Positions 6,056-7,894 of a stretch of 7,894 nucleotides of DNA are shown piece by piece; positions within the stretch are counted from its first letter, which is position 1, and the number at the start of each line of letters is the position of its first letter. The notes beneath the pieces were generated by a model that was not told the origin of the DNA, made no database searches, and saw only the letters and a list, made by a program, of their open reading frames with translations. The DNA lies in contig DDLU01000289.1 of NCBI GenBank assembly GCA_002340305.1, forward strand, positions 1 through 7,894. The letters are read 5' to 3'. Position numbers and translations under genes: made by a program. The stretch is from Desulfovibrio sp. UBA2564 (GTDB lineage: Bacteria; Desulfobacterota; Desulfovibrionia; Desulfovibrionales; Desulfovibrionaceae).

Positions 6056-6084
6056 TTGCTTCTGTGAGTGCAGCCGTATATCAT
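6056..6084 (+). promoter_or_regulatory. Predicted promoter of the LpdD-like gene
   Basis: TTGCTT (6056-6061), a 17-bp spacer and TATCAT (6079-6084, five of six matches) place a start near 6091, about 30 nt before the ATG at 6121. This also argues against the longer GTG start at 6064, which would lie upstream of the transcript. The rest of the 188-nt divergent region 5933-6120 shows nothing else I can name. Confidence 0.4.
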
Positions 6085-6120
6085 TATGTTGTTTTGAGAA
6101 TTTTTAACGAGGACTTATTT

Positions 6121-6489
6121 ATGATCCGCATTGAAAAAACAACTCCCCGTTTTACCCTGAAGATGTCCATTGAGCGGATGGGGCAAGATTTGAATGTCAG
6201 TCTATATGGTGGTGATGTCGCGCATATCGGAGCTGTGGCTCTTGCAATTCCCCATCCCGGATTACAGGATGATGAGAAGGTCGATGCTTCCGTTTCACTG
6301 CTGTGTGTTACCGGCCATAAGGAAGATGAATTGGCACGCGACGTATCTCACACATTGGCAACTGCGTTTCACTGCACTGTGTCTGTAGCCTGTGGAATTC
6401 ATCTTGATAACGCCACGCCACAGGAAATTAATGAGATCCTAAAGGTCTCTAATCAGCTTTTGGCTCAGGCAATTAAGGACTTGTCATGA
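6121..6489 (+). CDS. LpdD-like small protein (prenylated-flavin chaperone-like domain), 122 aa
   Basis: A soluble 122-residue protein without signal peptide or membrane segment. Three motifs stand out: GGDVAHIGAVALA (30-42), GHKEDELAR (65-73) and GIHLDNATPQEI (92-103). From memory these match the LpdD-like family, small proteins found next to UbiD-type decarboxylases such as gallate decarboxylase and thought to help with the prenylated FMN cofactor. I could not check this against a database. No ubiD or ubiX homologue is present in the window, so the role here is open. The ATG at 6121 is preceded by GAGG with an 8-nt spacer and is preferred over an in-frame GTG at 6064. It is divergent from gpsA and converges on nrfA, sharing a terminator region with it. 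It appears to be a single-gene unit. Confidence 0.75.
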   Translation: MIRIEKTTPRFTLKMSIERMGQDLNVSLYGGDVAHIGAVALAIPHPGLQDDEKVDASVSLLCVTGHKEDELARDVSHTLATAFHCTVSVACGIHLDNATPQEINEILKVSNQLLAQAIKDLS

Positions 6490-6517
6490 AAAAGCCCCCG
6501 AACTTTCGTCCGGGGGC
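6489..6517 (-). terminator. Rho-independent terminator of nrfA, shared 3' region with the LpdD-like gene
   Basis: GCCCCCG (6494-6500) and CGGGGGC (6511-6517) form a perfect 7-bp, almost all GC stem with a 10-nt loop. On the minus strand it is followed by TTTTT (plus-strand A at 6489-6493), ideal for ending nrfA transcription. On the plus strand the following bases are not T-rich, but the stem begins 5 nt after the LpdD-like stop codon and may also protect or terminate that transcript. Confidence 0.85.
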
Positions 6518-6546
6518 AGCGTACATTTCTTAATTGGCGGTGCGGT

Positions 6547-7894
6547 TTAATTCTGCGGATAGGCGGTGTTGTCCGGCAGAATATTCCACCAGTTCTGATC
6601 CAAACGTCCGGCCTTCACTGCTTCATCATACCATTCAACAACCAGTCCCTTCTTGAATCTCATCTTTTCTTCAACGAGCTTATCAAAGGGTACTCCTGCC
6701 AGCTTCTGAGCCTTTTCCTTGGTAGAGAAGTCTGGCACTTCGTAGTTAGTCACGCCGTGGTTTGCGAGAATGTTCTGGATTTCCAGACGGGCTTCCATGG
6801 CTTTGTTGTTTGCAACAGCAAGGAGGCGCAGGGTTTCTTCAGGCGCGTGGAAGAAGGAACCGTGGCTGGCGATGGAGTAGTCCCAAAGCCACTGTGCGGA
6901 GCGGATGGTATTGATGGGCTTTTCCATTTCCGCTTCGGTTGCACCGATTTCCCAAGCCTTCTTGGCAACAAGGTGTGCCCCGGCAAGGCTGTTCATAGCC
7001 AAGACGTTCAGCTGGTTCTTGCGCTTCAGTTTCTCTTCTACGATCTTTTTAAACTCTTCCTCACTTTCACGGTGGCAGGTCAGGCAGGAGTTTGCGATGT
7101 TGTTCAGAGGACTCTGAATCTGGTGGTCGGAGAATTTTACACTGCCTTCCTGAATATAAGGCATATGGCAGTCTGCGCAGGAAAGGCCGCGCTTGAAGTG
7201 GATGCCGGTGGTGAATATTTCATAACCGGGGTGCTGGGCTTTAAGCATGGGAGTCTTACTCAGCTTATGAGTCCAGTCCTTGAATCCATACTCGTTGTAG
7301 TATTCTTCCATGTTTTCAGCTTTGAGTCCCTTGGCCCATGGGAAGGTTACTACTGCAGCCATCTGCTTATTACCGGCCTTGTCGGTGTAAGGTGTTTTCT
7401 TGAAGTAGTATTCAGAGTGACACTGGGCGCAGGCCAAAGAGCGCATATCCTGAAAAGTGAGATCCTCCAGTTTCCTACCGCTTTCTTCAAGGCCGCGTTT
7501 GAGGTAAGGTCTGGAGATTTCAAGCTGGCTGGTCTGGCTGTTGTGGCAGTCTGCACAGCCGATGGGGTTTACGATCTCGCTGCCGAGTCTGGCCCATTTA
7601 CCGGTGAAGTATTCAAGTTCACCGTCCCTTTCCATGATGCGCGGGACATCTGATGATTTACAGGTCCAACATGCCGTAGGCATGGGACCATCATTGGGTC
7701 CGGTGGGAGCACCTGTACGCAGTGTGTTGATGTTACTTTGCAGAGCGTTGAAGTGTCCACGGGGTGCGTTATAGTCTTTCGCAAAACCGTAGCCAGCCCA
7801 AAGAATTGCCAACTGGGGATATTTTTCCACCAGATCTTCAATTTTGTTGCTGTCTCTGGTCTTTTTCCAGGTATCGTATTGGCGGGGGTATTCC
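6547..7894 (-). CDS. nrfA: Ammonia-forming cytochrome c nitrite reductase, catalytic subunit; N-terminus off the right edge
   Basis: NrfA is the periplasmic pentaheme enzyme that reduces nitrite to ammonium with six electrons, usually fed by the membrane quinol dehydrogenase NrfH in sulfate reducers. The visible 448 residues carry all five haem sites. Counting from the first visible residue these are CWTCK (75-79, the lysine-ligated catalytic haem), CADCH (113-117), CAQCH (155-159), CADCH (239-243) and CLTCH (270-274). Active-site residues are in place: Arg in LRTGAP (59), Tyr in the EYYF segment (about 162-163) and His in KAQHP (221), with the preceding Gln as expected calcium ligand. The HAPEE segment near 349-353 supplies a distal haem histidine. 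The frame is open from the right edge, so the GTG at 7830 is an internal valine codon. About 50-60 residues, including the export signal, should lie beyond 7894, where nrfH would be expected. A strong terminator follows the stop. The gene appears fully functional in what is seen. Confidence 0.97.
   Translation of the reverse strand, partial: EYPRQYDTWKKTRDSNKIEDLVEKYPQLAILWAGYGFAKDYNAPRGHFNALQSNINTLRTGAPTGPNDGPMPTACWTCKSSDVPRIMERDGELEYFTGKWARLGSEIVNPIGCADCHNSQTSQLEISRPYLKRGLEESGRKLEDLTFQDMRSLACAQCHSEYYFKKTPYTDKAGNKQMAAVVTFPWAKGLKAENMEEYYNEYGFKDWTHKLSKTPMLKAQHPGYEIFTTGIHFKRGLSCADCHMPYIQEGSVKFSDHQIQSPLNNIANSCLTCHRESEEEFKKIVEEKLKRKNQLNVLAMNSLAGAHLVAKKAWEIGATEAEMEKPINTIRSAQWLWDYSIASHGSFFHAPEETLRLLAVANNKAMEARLEIQNILANHGVTNYEVPDFSTKEKAQKLAGVPFDKLVEEKMRFKKGLVVEWYDEAVKAGRLDQNWWNILPDNTAYPQN

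Noticed and set aside
6064..6120. Longer GTG start for the LpdD-like gene
   Set aside because: The predicted transcription start is downstream of it, it has no ribosome-binding site, and the ATG at 6121 has GAGG at good spacing and fits the family's N-terminus.
6757..7653. Long open frame of 298 codons on the plus strand
   Set aside because: It lies entirely antisense to nrfA, whose five haem motifs prove the minus-strand reading; its translation has no recognisable domain.
1..7894. Mobile elements, CRISPR arrays, tRNA or rRNA genes, toxin-antitoxin or defence genes
   Set aside because: Looked for on both strands; no transposase, repeat-spacer pattern, cloverleaf-like segment or defence-type domain was seen.

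Overview
The window looks like chromosome of a marine, sulfate-reducing Desulfovibrio-type bacterium (Desulfovibrionaceae, perhaps Maridesulfovibrio). This is an inference from moderate GC, a pentaheme nitrite reductase NrfA, a CheV chemotaxis protein, a stand-alone solute-binding protein and several small lipoproteins. No search was run, so the genus is tentative. No rRNA, tRNA, CRISPR array, IS element, phage gene or attachment site was recognised. No gene-free stretch exceeds about 240 bases.

Layout from left to right. On the minus strand is a nearly complete long-chain fatty acid-CoA ligase (fadD, 1-1667). It has its own sigma70-like promoter and a hairpin in its 5' leader. Upstream of it, also on the minus strand, is an unrecognised lipoprotein gene (1833-2471) whose putative promoter lies inside an inverted repeat. 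Divergent from that gene is cheV (2713-3672), with an exact tandem 12-bp duplication of its ribosome-binding segment. Convergent with cheV is a secreted family-3 solute-binding protein (3728-4567).

Next is a minus-strand unit, gpsA (4943-5932) followed 14 nt later by a small lipoprotein gene (4649-4928), closed by a strong intrinsic terminator. Both genes of this unit are broken in the given sequence. gpsA carries an in-frame TGA at codon 237 in place of a conserved glycine. The lipoprotein gene has an apparent one-base insertion in its signal peptide. Divergent from gpsA is a small LpdD-like gene (6121-6489), convergent with nrfA (6547 to the right edge). One GC-rich hairpin separates the latter two and ends nrfA transcription.

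The genes do not form a single pathway. They are short housekeeping or accessory transcription units: lipid activation (fadD), phospholipid precursor synthesis (gpsA), chemotaxis signalling (cheV), periplasmic ligand binding, and nitrite reduction to ammonium (nrfA). I see no convincing new multi-gene system. The points most worth a second look are the two adjacent reading-frame breaks in the gpsA unit, the duplicated Shine-Dalgarno block before cheV, and several palindromes placed at predicted promoters.
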